Position numbers and translations under genes: made by a program
Source of the DNA: Chloroflexota bacterium
Lineage (GTDB): Bacteria; Chloroflexota; Anaerolineae; Anaerolineales; Villigracilaceae
NCBI GenBank assembly: GCA_016234495.1
Contig: JACRBI010000013.1
Coordinates: 1-64,000, forward strand
DNA length: 64,000 bases
Reading direction: 5' to 3'
In this document: piece after piece, positions 8,526 through 17,621 of the stretch
Numbering within the stretch: the first letter of the stretch is position 1
Layout: every line of letters begins with the position of its first letter
Notes under the pieces: model-generated
The model's database searches: none
The model's input: the letters and a program-made list of their open reading frames with translations, nothing else
Told to the model about the DNA's origin: nothing

Positions 8526-9119
8526 ATGTTAGATAAAATCCTAAAAATCCTAAATGTGATCACACAGGTGATTTTGCTAGGCACTGCCTTCTTAACGCTC
8601 CTCATGGCTTACATCATCTTTGCTCCGGATGAACTCCCCAAACCCTTCCGCCTGCAATACAAGTACGATTCTGCCTTCACCACGCCTGTCCCTGAGGCTG
8701 CTGCACATGCTCCAGTTGAAGAGGCAGCCGCTGCGCCCGCCGAAGGGCACGAATTCATTCCGGGCGAAGGCATCATGCTCAACATGTCCACCAAGATCAT
8801 CAATCTGGTTGATCCAGGCGGGCACAGATATATCCGCGTGACCATTGTGGCTGAGTTCGCTCCCGACAACCCGGAATATGAGACGCTGCCGGAAGAGGAA
8901 AAGATAGCCTATGTTGCGGCGTTTGAAGAAAAACTTAATTCCCGTCTGCCCATCATGGATGACACCGTGATTACGCTTCTCTCCACAAAAACCTACGAAG
9001 ACCTCTATACCGCTGAGGGCAAGGAAAAACTGCGAACGGAAATTATGCAAATCCTTTCCGAAAAGTTGGTTGACCTGCATCTCCTTTCGATCTATTTTAC
9101 AGAATTCGTGGTTCAGTAA
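8526..9119 (+). CDS. fliL: Flagellar basal-body-associated protein FliL
   Basis: 197 residues. A short cytoplasmic start and one membrane helix (about 10-31) lead to an Ala/Glu-rich linker and the stomatin-like FliL domain (about 85-197). That domain includes RYIRVTIVAEF and a final LVDLHLLSIYFTEFVVQ, the usual FliL C-terminus. FliL rings surround the stator and support torque. A TTG five codons upstream (8511) is in frame, but CGGAG lies about 5 bases before the ATG at 8526, so I use that start. fliM begins 3 bases after the stop. Confidence 0.93.
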   Translation: MLDKILKILNVITQVILLGTAFLTLLMAYIIFAPDELPKPFRLQYKYDSAFTTPVPEAAAHAPVEEAAAAPAEGHEFIPGEGIMLNMSTKIINLVDPGGHRYIRVTIVAEFAPDNPEYETLPEEEKIAYVAAFEEKLNSRLPIMDDTVITLLSTKTYEDLYTAEGKEKLRTEIMQILSEKLVDLHLLSIYFTEFVVQ

Positions 9120-9122
9120 ATT

Positions 9123-10154
9123 ATGCTGGCTCAATCAGAAATTGACGCACTATTGTCTGGCGCCATCAACCTTGGCCAGAAGAACGGCGAGGAAGGTGTT
9201 AACCTGGCTGATATGATGAATCAGCCGGGCGAGACCACCAAGCCGGAAGTTGCCGGTGAAAAGAAGGTTCAAACCTACAACTTCTGGTCGCCTGCCAGGT
9301 TTTCGAAAGAGCAGATGCGCGCCGTCGAACTGGTTCACGAAGATTTAAGCGAGCGGCTGACCACATCTCTGCCAACTTTTTTGCGAACCAATGTGCGCCC
9401 GCGTCTGGCTCTCATGGAGCAGGGCCGCTTTCATGACTTCATCAAGGATTTCCCCGACCACACATTATTCCACTTGATTTCTCTTGCGCCCCTGCCCGGT
9501 CACATGGTATTGACCATGAGTCTTAACGTCAGTTATTTGATATTGGAGCAGCGGCTTGGGGGAAAGATCGAGGGGCGGTTCACAGAACGTCCGTTGACCG
9601 AAATAGATCAGTCGCTTTTGCGCGGCATGGTGGAGCATATGCTGGGCGATGTAAAAAGCGCCTGGAGCAAGGTCGTTTCGCTTGAGCCATCTTTGGAAGA
9701 CAGCACGATCAACCAGCACTGGGTACAGATGATGATGGGCAATGAGCGGGTTTTGCTGATCGCCATTGAAATCAATATTCAAGGTATTACAGGCACGATG
9801 AGTATTTTTATCCCCTTTAATACACTTAAGCCGATCGCTGACGTTCTTAACCCTCACATCTGGATTGCCGGACGCAAGGAACAGTTGCAAGATCCCATAG
9901 CTCGTCAGGCAGCGATCCAGACCATGCTGAAATCGATCATTCCGATTAAGGTCGTTCTGGGAAATGCCGAATTGACGTTGAAGGATCTGGTGAACCTGTC
10001 AATCGGCGACGTGATCGAGCTTGATCAAAATATCGATAACCCATTGGTTGTGCAGGTTGCAGACAAAAAGCAGTTCCTCGCCAATGTTGGAAAATCACGC
10101 AAGCGCATGGGAGTTCAGATTACCGGGGTGTATCGTCAGTATGATGATGTCTAA
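9123..10154 (+). CDS. fliM: Flagellar motor switch protein FliM
   Basis: C-ring protein of 343 residues. The N-terminal CheY-binding peptide LAQSEIDALLSG is intact, so switching by phospho-CheY is expected. The CheC-like middle domain (about 45-240) binds FliG, and the C-terminal SpoA domain (about 255-330) pairs with FliN. The gene lies between fliL and fliN, with 23 bases before fliN. Confidence 0.97.
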   Translation: MLAQSEIDALLSGAINLGQKNGEEGVNLADMMNQPGETTKPEVAGEKKVQTYNFWSPARFSKEQMRAVELVHEDLSERLTTSLPTFLRTNVRPRLALMEQGRFHDFIKDFPDHTLFHLISLAPLPGHMVLTMSLNVSYLILEQRLGGKIEGRFTERPLTEIDQSLLRGMVEHMLGDVKSAWSKVVSLEPSLEDSTINQHWVQMMMGNERVLLIAIEINIQGITGTMSIFIPFNTLKPIADVLNPHIWIAGRKEQLQDPIARQAAIQTMLKSIIPIKVVLGNAELTLKDLVNLSIGDVIELDQNIDNPLVVQVADKKQFLANVGKSRKRMGVQITGVYRQYDDV

Positions 10155-10177
10155 TCAGGTTATGTGGCAGAGGTCAA

Positions 10178-10519
10178 ATGGAAAACATAAATAACGAAGT
10201 CGAAGAAATGCCCGTCAGCAAAATTGCCGAGTCCGTAGCGGATAAGTCGGCTGGAAGCCGGTCATCGAACATCGAATTGCTGATGGATGTGTCGCTGAAA
10301 GTTACCGTCGAGTTGGGACGCACCCGCATGCAGCTCGCCCGAATCATCGAGTTGAAGCACGGGTCGGTGGTTGAACTGGACCGGCTCGCGGGTGACCCCG
10401 TGGACGTTTTTGTGAATGACCACATGGTGGCGCGCGGCGAAGTCGTCGTCGTGGACGATAAATTTGGCGTCCGCATCATTGAAATGGTTTCTGCAAATGG
10501 CGAGAAGGTGACACCCTGA
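10178..10519 (+). CDS. fliN: Flagellar motor switch protein FliN
   Basis: 113 residues. The SpoA domain, about 35-110, shows LLMDVSLKVTVELGRT, then GSVVELDRLAGDPVDVFVN and GEVVVVDDKFGVRI. These are standard FliN landmarks. No extra CheC-like domain is present, so this is FliN rather than FliY; the phosphatase role is carried by the separate cheC and cheX genes. AGAGG precedes the ATG, and the stop overlaps the fliO start by one base. Confidence 0.96.
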   Translation: MENINNEVEEMPVSKIAESVADKSAGSRSSNIELLMDVSLKVTVELGRTRMQLARIIELKHGSVVELDRLAGDPVDVFVNDHMVARGEVVVVDDKFGVRIIEMVSANGEKVTP

Positions 10520-11031
10520 TGTCCGCAATAACGGCGTTCCTCAGGAAGTGGCTCGAAACCAGCAGCAAAAAACAAAAGCTGACTGTTTCGTTGTACCTTC
10601 TTGGCTTCGTGGTAACCATCGTGCTTTTATCTTTGGGTGGCGCTTCGCAGGCAGTTAACGATCCATTGGGCTCCACGCCGTTTTATTTCGTAAGCGCCTT
10701 TGTAAAACTTTTGGGGGTCTTGCTGTTGATCGTTGGCTGCTCCGTGCTGCTCCGCCGCTGGATGCAGATTGGCCCGAACGGGAAGCTCAACCGCCAGATG
10801 CGCCTGCTCGAAACGACCAGGCTCTCCCCCAAGCAGGCTCTTCATTTAGTTGCCATCGGTGACCAGAAATTTTTGATCGGAGCCACCGACCAAAACGTTT
10901 CCCTGATCTCACCTGTTGAATGCAATGAAGCCCCCGCGCCAGAAGCGGAAACTCAGGCTCAATCAAATTTGGACTTTGGCGCATTGCTCCATTCTTTTAA
11001 TTTACCGAGTGAGAATTTAAAAAAGGATTAG
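10519..11031 (+). CDS. fliO: Flagellar biosynthetic protein FliO-like
   Basis: 170 residues with two predicted membrane helices (about 22-42 and 55-77). A basic turn follows, then a small domain with RLLETTRLSPKQALHLVAIGDQKFLIGAT. This hydrophobic-strand pattern (V-x-I-G, FLIG-T) is typical of FliO/FliZ. FliO helps assemble FliP in the export gate. The family is poorly conserved, so position between fliN and fliP carries much of the weight. Translation is likely coupled to fliN through the one-base overlap. Confidence 0.85.
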   Translation: MSAITAFLRKWLETSSKKQKLTVSLYLLGFVVTIVLLSLGGASQAVNDPLGSTPFYFVSAFVKLLGVLLLIVGCSVLLRRWMQIGPNGKLNRQMRLLETTRLSPKQALHLVAIGDQKFLIGATDQNVSLISPVECNEAPAPEAETQAQSNLDFGALLHSFNLPSENLKKD

Positions 11032-11040
11032 AGACCAGTC

Positions 11041-11865
11041 ATGGTTGAAAGTAAGTTTTCCAAAATAAGATCAAAGTTTTTGAAAACGGCTGGCAAACTG
11101 CATGGCAGGCCGTTCAATAAAGCCTTCATTTTCCTCCTTGTTGTTTTGATTTCCGGAGCCTTGTTGAGCGGATGTTCAACCGCCCCCGGCGTATCCTTGA
11201 CGGTTGACTCGCAATCGCCGGACCCGAAACAGGTCACGTCTGGCGTGCAGCTGCTGGTGCTCATGACAGTCCTGTCGCTGGCGCCGACCGTGCTGATTCT
11301 GTCCACATCCTTCACCCGCATCGTCATTGTATTGTCCATGCTGCGCAACGCGATCGGCACCCCGTCCATTCCGCCCAATCAGGTTCTGATCGGTCTTTCC
11401 CTCATCCTCACTTTTTTCATCATGGCTCCAGTTTATAAACAGATGGATAAAGAAGCGATCCAGCCTTTCATCAATGAGCAGATCGATCAAAAGACCGCCC
11501 TGACGCTTGCTCAAAAACCGATCCGCGAATTCATGTTCAAACAGACACGCGAAAAAGATATCCAGCTATTCCTCGATCTGGGCAACGAACCGCAGCCAGC
11601 CACGATTGACGACATTCCGACAGTCTCTTTGTTCCCCGCATTTATTATCAGCGAACTGCGCACCGCCTTCACCATGGGGTTCGTACTTTACATCCCGTTC
11701 CTCGTGATTGACCTGGTCGTTTCAAGCATCCTGCTTTCCATGGGCATGATGATGCTGCCGCCCTCGCTGGTTTCCCTGCCGTTCAAAGTCCTCCTTTTCG
11801 TGATGGTGGATGGCTGGTACTTGATCGTTCGCAGCCTGGTCTTGAGTTTCACTGGTACTTCATGA
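11041..11865 (+). CDS. fliP: Flagellar export gate protein FliP with lipobox-like signal
   Basis: 274 residues. FliP is the main core of the export gate with FliQ and FliR. The family body is clear: VLSLAPTVLILSTSFTRIVI, LRNAIGTPSIPPNQVLIGL and the C-terminal SLPFKVLLFVMVDGW. FliP normally has a cleaved signal peptide. Here the N-region is long and basic and is followed by a hydrophobic stretch ending in the lipobox L42-S43-G44-C45, so signal peptidase II processing is possible. No proline-rich fusion or truncation is seen. fliQ follows after 5 bases. Confidence 0.96.
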   Translation: MVESKFSKIRSKFLKTAGKLHGRPFNKAFIFLLVVLISGALLSGCSTAPGVSLTVDSQSPDPKQVTSGVQLLVLMTVLSLAPTVLILSTSFTRIVIVLSMLRNAIGTPSIPPNQVLIGLSLILTFFIMAPVYKQMDKEAIQPFINEQIDQKTALTLAQKPIREFMFKQTREKDIQLFLDLGNEPQPATIDDIPTVSLFPAFIISELRTAFTMGFVLYIPFLVIDLVVSSILLSMGMMMLPPSLVSLPFKVLLFVMVDGWYLIVRSLVLSFTGTS

Positions 11866-11870
11866 GGTAA

Positions 11871-12143
11871 ATGATGACAGAAGCCTATGTTCTTACGCTG
11901 GGACAAAACGCGATCATGATCGCCCTGATACTTGCCGGGCCGATCCTGTTGGTGAGTCTCGTCGTTGGCAGTTTGATCAGCCTCGTTCAAGCCGCGACCC
12001 AGATCAACGAGTCGACGCTCATCTTTATCCCCAAATTAATTGGTATTACTCTGGTGCTGGTGCTCCTTGGTTCATGGATGCTCCAGCAGGCAATGACATT
12101 TACCCACACTTTGTTTACAAGTTTACCCAACCTGGTCCCCTGA
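11871..12143 (+). CDS. fliQ: Flagellar export gate protein FliQ
   Basis: 90 residues, two membrane helices. PILLVSLVVGSLISLVQA, then TQINESTLIFIPKLIG is the FliQ signature. Four FliQ subunits wrap the FliP/FliR core of the export gate. The start is either the ATG at 11871 or the adjacent one at 11874; GAGG lies a few bases upstream. A 20-base gap separates it from the HDOD gene, so these are probably cotranscribed although fliR is not next. Confidence 0.95.
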   Translation: MMTEAYVLTLGQNAIMIALILAGPILLVSLVVGSLISLVQAATQINESTLIFIPKLIGITLVLVLLGSWMLQQAMTFTHTLFTSLPNLVP

Positions 12144-12163
12144 ATTTTTACTGAGGCTGCATC

Positions 12164-13012
12164 ATGCTTTCACAAAGAGTTGAAAATATCATCCAATCGG
12201 TAACAAGCCTCAGACCCATGCCTTCGAATGTGACCCGTATTTTAAATGAGGTCGATAAGCGGGATGTCACCATTGATGTTTTGGTTGGGCTGATCGGTCT
12301 GGATCAAGCGCTGGCTGCGCTGGTCTTGCAAATGTCAAATTCGGTTTCGCTGGGTTATTCCCGCACCTGCTCAACGCTCAACGAAGCCATCATGCTGATC
12401 GGGCTTGGCCGCCTGAAAACGATTTTGCTGACATCCTCTGCAACCGGCATGATGAAGCGCAGCCTGAGCGGGTATCGGCAGGGGGCTGGCGAGTTGTGGC
12501 ATCATTCTTTGGTGACAGCAGTGGCGTCGGAGTGGCTGGCTCAAGCGCTGCGCTACCCAAACCCCGAAGAGGCCTACGTCTCCGGTCTGCTTCACGACAT
12601 CGGCAAGCTGTTGCTGGATCAGGTGGTATTAAGCAACTACAACGAGATATTCGATTTCGTCCAAAAATATCAGATGCCGCTCTGGCAGGTGGAGGAAAAA
12701 CTGATCGGCATCGACCATGCCAAAGTCGGAGGATTGATCGCTGAACACTGGAATTTCCCCATCGTGCTGGTGGATGCGATCCGATTTCATCATGCTCCAT
12801 CCTTTGCCAGGATCAACCAGCGCCTGCCTGCCATTGTCAACCTGGCGAATTCTTTTGCGCAGGATTATCAAATAAGCCAGTCATCATTATTAAGTTTTGA
12901 AATACACCCTGAATCGCTGAATGTTCTCAAAATCGATAAAGATGATATCGAACAACTAAAGATCAAAATGAAAAGTTCACGGGTGTTCCCGGAGTTTTCA
13001 AAAACAGGATGA
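12164..13012 (+). CDS. HDOD domain signalling protein
   Basis: 282 residues with one HDOD domain (about 15-215). HDOD proteins act in signalling and motility control, usually without proven phosphohydrolase activity. Here the metal-binding HD motif is intact in SGLLHDIGKLLLD, and further histidines appear in WHHSL and FHHAP. The gene is inserted between fliQ and fliR and overlaps the following receiver gene by 4 bases, so the two probably form a signalling pair. A second HDOD protein in the chemotaxis operon (31499) has lost this histidine. Confidence 0.9.
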   Translation: MLSQRVENIIQSVTSLRPMPSNVTRILNEVDKRDVTIDVLVGLIGLDQALAALVLQMSNSVSLGYSRTCSTLNEAIMLIGLGRLKTILLTSSATGMMKRSLSGYRQGAGELWHHSLVTAVASEWLAQALRYPNPEEAYVSGLLHDIGKLLLDQVVLSNYNEIFDFVQKYQMPLWQVEEKLIGIDHAKVGGLIAEHWNFPIVLVDAIRFHHAPSFARINQRLPAIVNLANSFAQDYQISQSSLLSFEIHPESLNVLKIDKDDIEQLKIKMKSSRVFPEFSKTG

Positions 13013-13413
13013 ATATTATGAAGCGCGAAAACCTTTCCATTCTTGTCCTCGAACCAAACGTCCTGCAGTGTGACCTGATAAAACTGGCGTTGAAACGCCA
13101 CGGTATGAATCCGATTGTCTGCAGCCAGCCGTCAAGCCTGCGCCAGCAATTGGTTCAATACCTTCCTGACGCGCTTCTGGTCGATACCTACCTGCCCGGG
13201 CAAAATGGATTGGACCTGATCGATCAACTGAATTCAGAAGTCCTCCTGAAAAGGACAAAGGTGTTTTTTATCTCGTCCATGGGTTTCCCGGAGATCGTTC
13301 AAAAGGCAGCCAAAATCGGCGCCAGCGGATTTCTGGTCAAGCCGCTCAACCCGGATCTGATAGCGGCGCGCATTTTGAACTCCTTTGGGCGGCGGGCAGG
13401 GTTATACAATTAA
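13009..13413 (+). CDS. Stand-alone receiver-domain protein with atypical acid pair
   Basis: 134 residues forming a single CheY-like receiver. The phosphoacceptor is D59 in ALLVDTYLPGQNGLDL, and the switch Ser and Lys are in FFISSMG and FLVKPLN. The usual Asp-Asp Mg-binding pair is replaced by E15-P16 (LVLEPN), so phosphorylation may be weak. No output domain follows. The ATG overlaps the HDOD stop; another ATG three codons in (13018) has AGGA upstream and may be the true start. Its partner kinase is unknown. Confidence 0.88.
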   Translation: MNIMKRENLSILVLEPNVLQCDLIKLALKRHGMNPIVCSQPSSLRQQLVQYLPDALLVDTYLPGQNGLDLIDQLNSEVLLKRTKVFFISSMGFPEIVQKAAKIGASGFLVKPLNPDLIAARILNSFGRRAGLYN

Positions 13414-13565
13414 TCTGCCATGCCTCGTGACTAAAAAAGGAATTTTGAAAACTTGAGGGGTGTTTTAAAACCCGGGATGTAGTTCGAACAAAAACAAAGC
13501 CTTGCGGGGGGAAAGATGCGGCATTTGGGCATATTTTCAAAAAATAATTTACGCATTATTTAGTT

Positions 13566-13594
13566 TTGCTTCACTTTACATTTACAGACATAAA
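13566..13594 (+). promoter_or_regulatory. Candidate sigma-70-type promoter upstream of fliR
   Basis: TTGCTT (13566-13571), a 17-base spacer and CATAAA (13589-13594) lie in the 233-base gap between the receiver gene and fliR. The matches are modest (4 of 6 each), but the spacing is right and the gap is long for an operon interior. Confidence 0.3.
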
Positions 13595-13646
13595 GGGGTG
13601 AATCAGGTATCATTTTTTTCATGAAGCGCTATTTGGAAAAGAATCC

Positions 13647-14408
13647 ATGACGATCTCTGTGGCTCAGGCTCAATTATTTTTTCTTGCCTTCACCCGCATC
13701 ATGGCCGTCATCATTCATGTGCCGGTGTTCGGCGGGCAGAATATCCCAGCCCAGGTGCGGATCGGATTGGGGTTTGCGCTGGCAATGGTGCTCATCCCGT
13801 GGCAGCCGCTTCCGCCGGATGCGGCAGTGATCGGGACGTTTTCCTACGCGGTCTCCATCGGCAAGGAAATTCTGATCGGAACCTTGATCGGATTTTCCGC
13901 TGACCTTGCTTTTGGCGCAATTCAAATGGCGGGTTCTGCAATGGGCATCGGGAGCGGGTTTGAGTCCAGCCGCATCTTCAACCCGGCTTTGGGTGACGCT
14001 GGTTCCGCCTTTGACCAGATTTTTGTGATGACGGCTTCAATGATTTTTCTGGTGATCGATGGACATCACCTTGTTTTGATCGCCATGCAAAATACCTTCA
14101 ACGCGGTTCCGTTGAACAGCAGCCTCCCATTCGGCGGAGCGGACACGATCATAAAAATGACTTCAACTTTCATCGCCGCAGGTGTGCAAATGGCTTTGCC
14201 GGTCATGGCGGCGCTCGTTTTGACCGACCTCACGTTGGGATTGCTGGCGCGCGTGGCGCCTCAGGTTCAGGTTTATTTTCTTGGGCTGCCGGTCAAGGTG
14301 GTTGTGGCAATGATCGCATTGGGAATGACCTTTGCCGTGGTTTTTCCCAATCTGGCATCGCTGTTCAGGCTGATGACAGAAAACATGGTTTTATTTGTGG
14401 AGCAATAA
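13647..14408 (+). CDS. fliR: Flagellar export gate protein FliR
   Basis: 253 residues, about six hydrophobic helices. The family start TRIMAVIIHVPVFGGQNIPAQVRIGL is present, together with ALVLTDLTLGLLARVAPQVQVYFLGLPVK, the strongest FliR signature. FliR caps the FliP/FliQ spiral of the gate. GGAAAAG precedes the ATG. flhB follows after 6 bases. Separation from fliQ by the HDOD/receiver pair and a 233-base gap is unusual. Confidence 0.96.
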   Translation: MTISVAQAQLFFLAFTRIMAVIIHVPVFGGQNIPAQVRIGLGFALAMVLIPWQPLPPDAAVIGTFSYAVSIGKEILIGTLIGFSADLAFGAIQMAGSAMGIGSGFESSRIFNPALGDAGSAFDQIFVMTASMIFLVIDGHHLVLIAMQNTFNAVPLNSSLPFGGADTIIKMTSTFIAAGVQMALPVMAALVLTDLTLGLLARVAPQVQVYFLGLPVKVVVAMIALGMTFAVVFPNLASLFRLMTENMVLFVEQ

Positions 14409-14414
14409 GGCGAA

Positions 14415-15500
14415 ATGGCAGATAACAAAACCGAAGCCCCTACCAGTCATCGTCTGCAAGAGGCGCGTGAAGAAGGTCAGGTGGTGCGCAGCCAGGAATT
14501 GATCTCAGCGGTCGTCATTGTGATGAGCGCAATCCTGTTGCGTGGACCGGGAAAACAACTCGCGGCGGCATTTCGGGACTTGATTACAAACATTATCGTG
14601 GAACTTCCGAAAACCAGTTTGACCGTTGAATCGCTCAGAGGCATGGGTATTACTTTCGCGCTGCGGCTCCTGCCTTCCTTTAGCCTGATCCTTATCGGTC
14701 TGATGATGACAGGTGTGGTCGTTACCCTGGCGCAGACCCAGTTTTTATGGGCTGGCAAGAAGATCGGTTTTGATTTCAGGCGTGTGAATCCGCTTGAAGG
14801 ATTTAAACGGATTTTTTCATCGCACGGCTTGTTCGAATTGCTTCGATCGCTGCTGAAGCTCGGATGGGTGTCGTGGGTCGCTTATAGTTTTTTGCGTACC
14901 AGATTTAATGAACTGGTTTCATTCAATCAATTTGATCTGGGTACGGGCGTGAGCAAGTTCGCCGAGATGACGATCTCCCTCGCCCTGCGGGTCGGCGCCA
15001 TGTATCTGGTTCTGGCAGTTGCCGACTATGCCTATCAACGCTGGGATCTGTACAAGAACCTGCGCATGAGCAAGGAAGAGATCAAGCAGGAAAACAAACG
15101 CTCGGAAGGCGACCCGCTGTTGAAGAGCCGCATCCGCAGTATGCAGCGTCAAATGGCGCGCGGACGAATGATGGCCAATGTTTCAAAAGCGACCGTCGTT
15201 GTCACCAACCCGACACATCTTGCGATAGCGATCGAATATCAGGAAGGCATGCGCGCGCCGAAGGTGCTGGCAAAAGGACCTTACCGCGTCGCCGAAAGGA
15301 TTGTGAAGATCGCCAGGGAAAATAATATTCCGGTTGTGCAGAACATCCCTGTCGCGCGCGCCATCTTCAAGACAATCGATATCGGTCAGGAAATTTCCCC
15401 GGATCTTTATCTGGCGATGGCTGAGATACTGGCTTACGTTTACAAACTCCGCGGAAAGACTCCTGCCGCTTCAAGCAGACCCGACCTTCAATATTCATAA
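14415..15500 (+). CDS. flhB: Flagellar export switch protein FlhB
   Basis: 361 residues: four membrane helices in the first 210 residues, then the cytoplasmic domain. The autocleavage motif N265-P-T-H268 is intact (VVVTNPTHLAIAIEY). After cleavage FlhB switches export from rod/hook to filament substrates, with FliK as ruler. The N-terminal KTEAPTSHRLQEAREEGQVVRSQEL is typical of FlhB. A second, stand-alone copy of the cleaved C-terminal domain (FlhX-like) lies at 50089-50397. Confidence 0.97.
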   Translation: MADNKTEAPTSHRLQEAREEGQVVRSQELISAVVIVMSAILLRGPGKQLAAAFRDLITNIIVELPKTSLTVESLRGMGITFALRLLPSFSLILIGLMMTGVVVTLAQTQFLWAGKKIGFDFRRVNPLEGFKRIFSSHGLFELLRSLLKLGWVSWVAYSFLRTRFNELVSFNQFDLGTGVSKFAEMTISLALRVGAMYLVLAVADYAYQRWDLYKNLRMSKEEIKQENKRSEGDPLLKSRIRSMQRQMARGRMMANVSKATVVVTNPTHLAIAIEYQEGMRAPKVLAKGPYRVAERIVKIARENNIPVVQNIPVARAIFKTIDIGQEISPDLYLAMAEILAYVYKLRGKTPAASSRPDLQYS

Positions 15501-15513
15501 ATGGAAATAGTAA

Positions 15514-17604
15514 ATGACCACTACAACCTCGGTTAGAAGCCCAATAGTTACTGCGCTGCAAGGCCTGATGCGCTCGAACGATATTGTCATGGCGCTCAGC
15601 CTAGTGCTGCTGGTTGGGATGCTGCTCATTCCCCTGCCGGCTTTTCTGGTTGACCTGGCAGTGGCTCTGAGTATCGCAATTTCCGTCGGCATTGTCTTGA
15701 TGACCATGTTCATTAAACAACCGATGGAATTTTCTGTCTTCCCGACCGTGCTGCTCTTGGTCACGCTCTTCCGCCTTGGCATTAACGTCTCCGTCAGCCG
15801 CTTGATCCTGCTCAGCGGCGAAGCCGGGCAGATCATCACCACCTTTGGCAACCTGATCGTGGGCGGCAATTATGTGGTCGGCGTCGTCATCTTCCTGATC
15901 TTGATGATCATCCAATTCGTGGTAATCAACAGCGGCGCCGGACGCGTGGCTGAGGTTGCGGCGCGTTTCACTTTGGATGCCATGCCGGGCAAACAGATGG
16001 CGATTGACGCCGACCTCAACGCCGGCTTGATCGATGAAACGCAGGCGCGTCAGCGCCGCAAGTCCATCGAATCGGAAGCTGATTTTTACGGCGCGATGGA
16101 CGGCGCAAGCAAGTTCGTCAAAGGCGATGCCATTGCGGCCATCATCATCATGCTGGTCAACATCATCGGCGGATTTGTCATCGGCGTGCTCCAGCGTGGA
16201 ATGCCATTGACGGCCGCCTTGCAGACCTACGTTCTTTTAACCATCGGCGCGGGGCTGGCTGTTCAAGTCCCGTCCCTGCTGGTTTCAGCAGCCGCAGGCT
16301 TGATCGTCACGCGCTCCACATCAGAAACATCTTTGGGTACCGAAGTCTCCACTCAAATTTCCAACTTCAATGTACTGGCAGTCGGCGCGGGCGTGGTCGC
16401 GTTGATGATGCTGGTGCCCGGTTTGCCCAAACTGCCTTTTGCATTCGTCAGCCTTGGGTTGGGTGTTGGGGCATTCTTTGTAAACAGGGAACAGGCGTCT
16501 GCCACGGCTATTGAAGAAGCCGCCAGCCTGCCTGCCCTTCGCCCGTCAGAACCTGAGACCCCGGAGCAAATGCTGGAAATGGTCGTGGTGGACCCGATCG
16601 AGTTGGAGATCGGCTACAGCCTGATCCCGATCATTGACGAGGATAATCAAGATAATCTGCTGCGCCGCATCACCAGCATCCGCCGACAGTTGATGAGTGA
16701 ACTCGGGCTGATTCTCCCTGTTGTGCGCATCCGCGACAATCTGCGCCTGCCGCCGCAGTCCTACCGCATAAAGATTCGCGGGCAGGAAGTGGCGCTGAAC
16801 GAGATCATGCTCGATCGGCTGCTTGCCATCCCCGGCTCCGACATCGAAGAACCGCTTTCGGGCGTTCCCACCTCCGAACCTGCCTTCGGTCTGCCTGCGA
16901 TCTGGATCAGCACTGCCGAACAAAATCAGGCTGAGCTGAAAGGCTACACGGTCGTGACTCCGCTTTCGGTTTTGTGTACCCATCTGACAGAAGTGGTGCG
17001 GGGGCACGCCTCCGATCTTTTGAGCCGCCAGCTTGTGCAGGAAATGTTGAACCAACTGCGCCAGAGAAATCCTGCCTCGGTTGAAGGGGTCGTGCCCGAA
17101 ATGCTCAACCTGGGAGAAGTGCAGGGCGTGCTTCGCAATCTTCTGCGCGAGCGTGTGCCCATCCGTGACCTGAGCGGGATTCTGGAAGTCCTAGCAAATA
17201 ACGCCAGCATGACCCGCGACCCGCACATTCTGGCTGAGGCTGTGCGCCAGAGCATGGCGAACACCATTTCCAGCCAATACAAGGATGAAGCAAACACCCT
17301 GCATGTCTTTACCCTTGCCCCGCAATTGGAAGCCACACTGCGCACCTCGCTGGTTTCATCAGAAGGCAGTCCGGGCTTTCAAATTGACTCAACCCTGGCG
17401 CAGCGGATTTTGGTAAAGACCGGTGAGCAAATGGAGGCGCTCGCTCAATTGGGACACATTCCGATTTTGATCTGCCCGCGTGAATTGCGATTGGCGTTTC
17501 GCCGCCTTGTTGAACAATCACTGCCTAATTTGATCTTCATGGCTTTTTCAGAAGTTGGGCAGGGAATCAAAGTAAAAGCACACGGAATAGTTAAACTGGA
17601 TTAG
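15514..17604 (+). CDS. flhA: Flagellar export apparatus protein FlhA
   Basis: 696 residues: eight membrane helices in the first 330 residues, then the cytoplasmic nonameric ring domain. Family landmarks include MEFSVFPTVLLLVTLFRLGINV, the FHIPEP-region equivalent DAMPGKQMAIDADLNAG, and GDAIAAIIIMLVNIIGG. The C-terminal half includes LICPRELRLAFRRLVEQ near the end. FlhA uses the ion gradient for export and docks chaperone-substrate complexes. It is followed by flhF after 17 bases. Confidence 0.98.
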   Translation: MTTTTSVRSPIVTALQGLMRSNDIVMALSLVLLVGMLLIPLPAFLVDLAVALSIAISVGIVLMTMFIKQPMEFSVFPTVLLLVTLFRLGINVSVSRLILLSGEAGQIITTFGNLIVGGNYVVGVVIFLILMIIQFVVINSGAGRVAEVAARFTLDAMPGKQMAIDADLNAGLIDETQARQRRKSIESEADFYGAMDGASKFVKGDAIAAIIIMLVNIIGGFVIGVLQRGMPLTAALQTYVLLTIGAGLAVQVPSLLVSAAAGLIVTRSTSETSLGTEVSTQISNFNVLAVGAGVVALMMLVPGLPKLPFAFVSLGLGVGAFFVNREQASATAIEEAASLPALRPSEPETPEQMLEMVVVDPIELEIGYSLIPIIDEDNQDNLLRRITSIRRQLMSELGLILPVVRIRDNLRLPPQSYRIKIRGQEVALNEIMLDRLLAIPGSDIEEPLSGVPTSEPAFGLPAIWISTAEQNQAELKGYTVVTPLSVLCTHLTEVVRGHASDLLSRQLVQEMLNQLRQRNPASVEGVVPEMLNLGEVQGVLRNLLRERVPIRDLSGILEVLANNASMTRDPHILAEAVRQSMANTISSQYKDEANTLHVFTLAPQLEATLRTSLVSSEGSPGFQIDSTLAQRILVKTGEQMEALAQLGHIPILICPRELRLAFRRLVEQSLPNLIFMAFSEVGQGIKVKAHGIVKLD

Positions 17605-17621
17605 CGGCATAAGAGGTCAGC

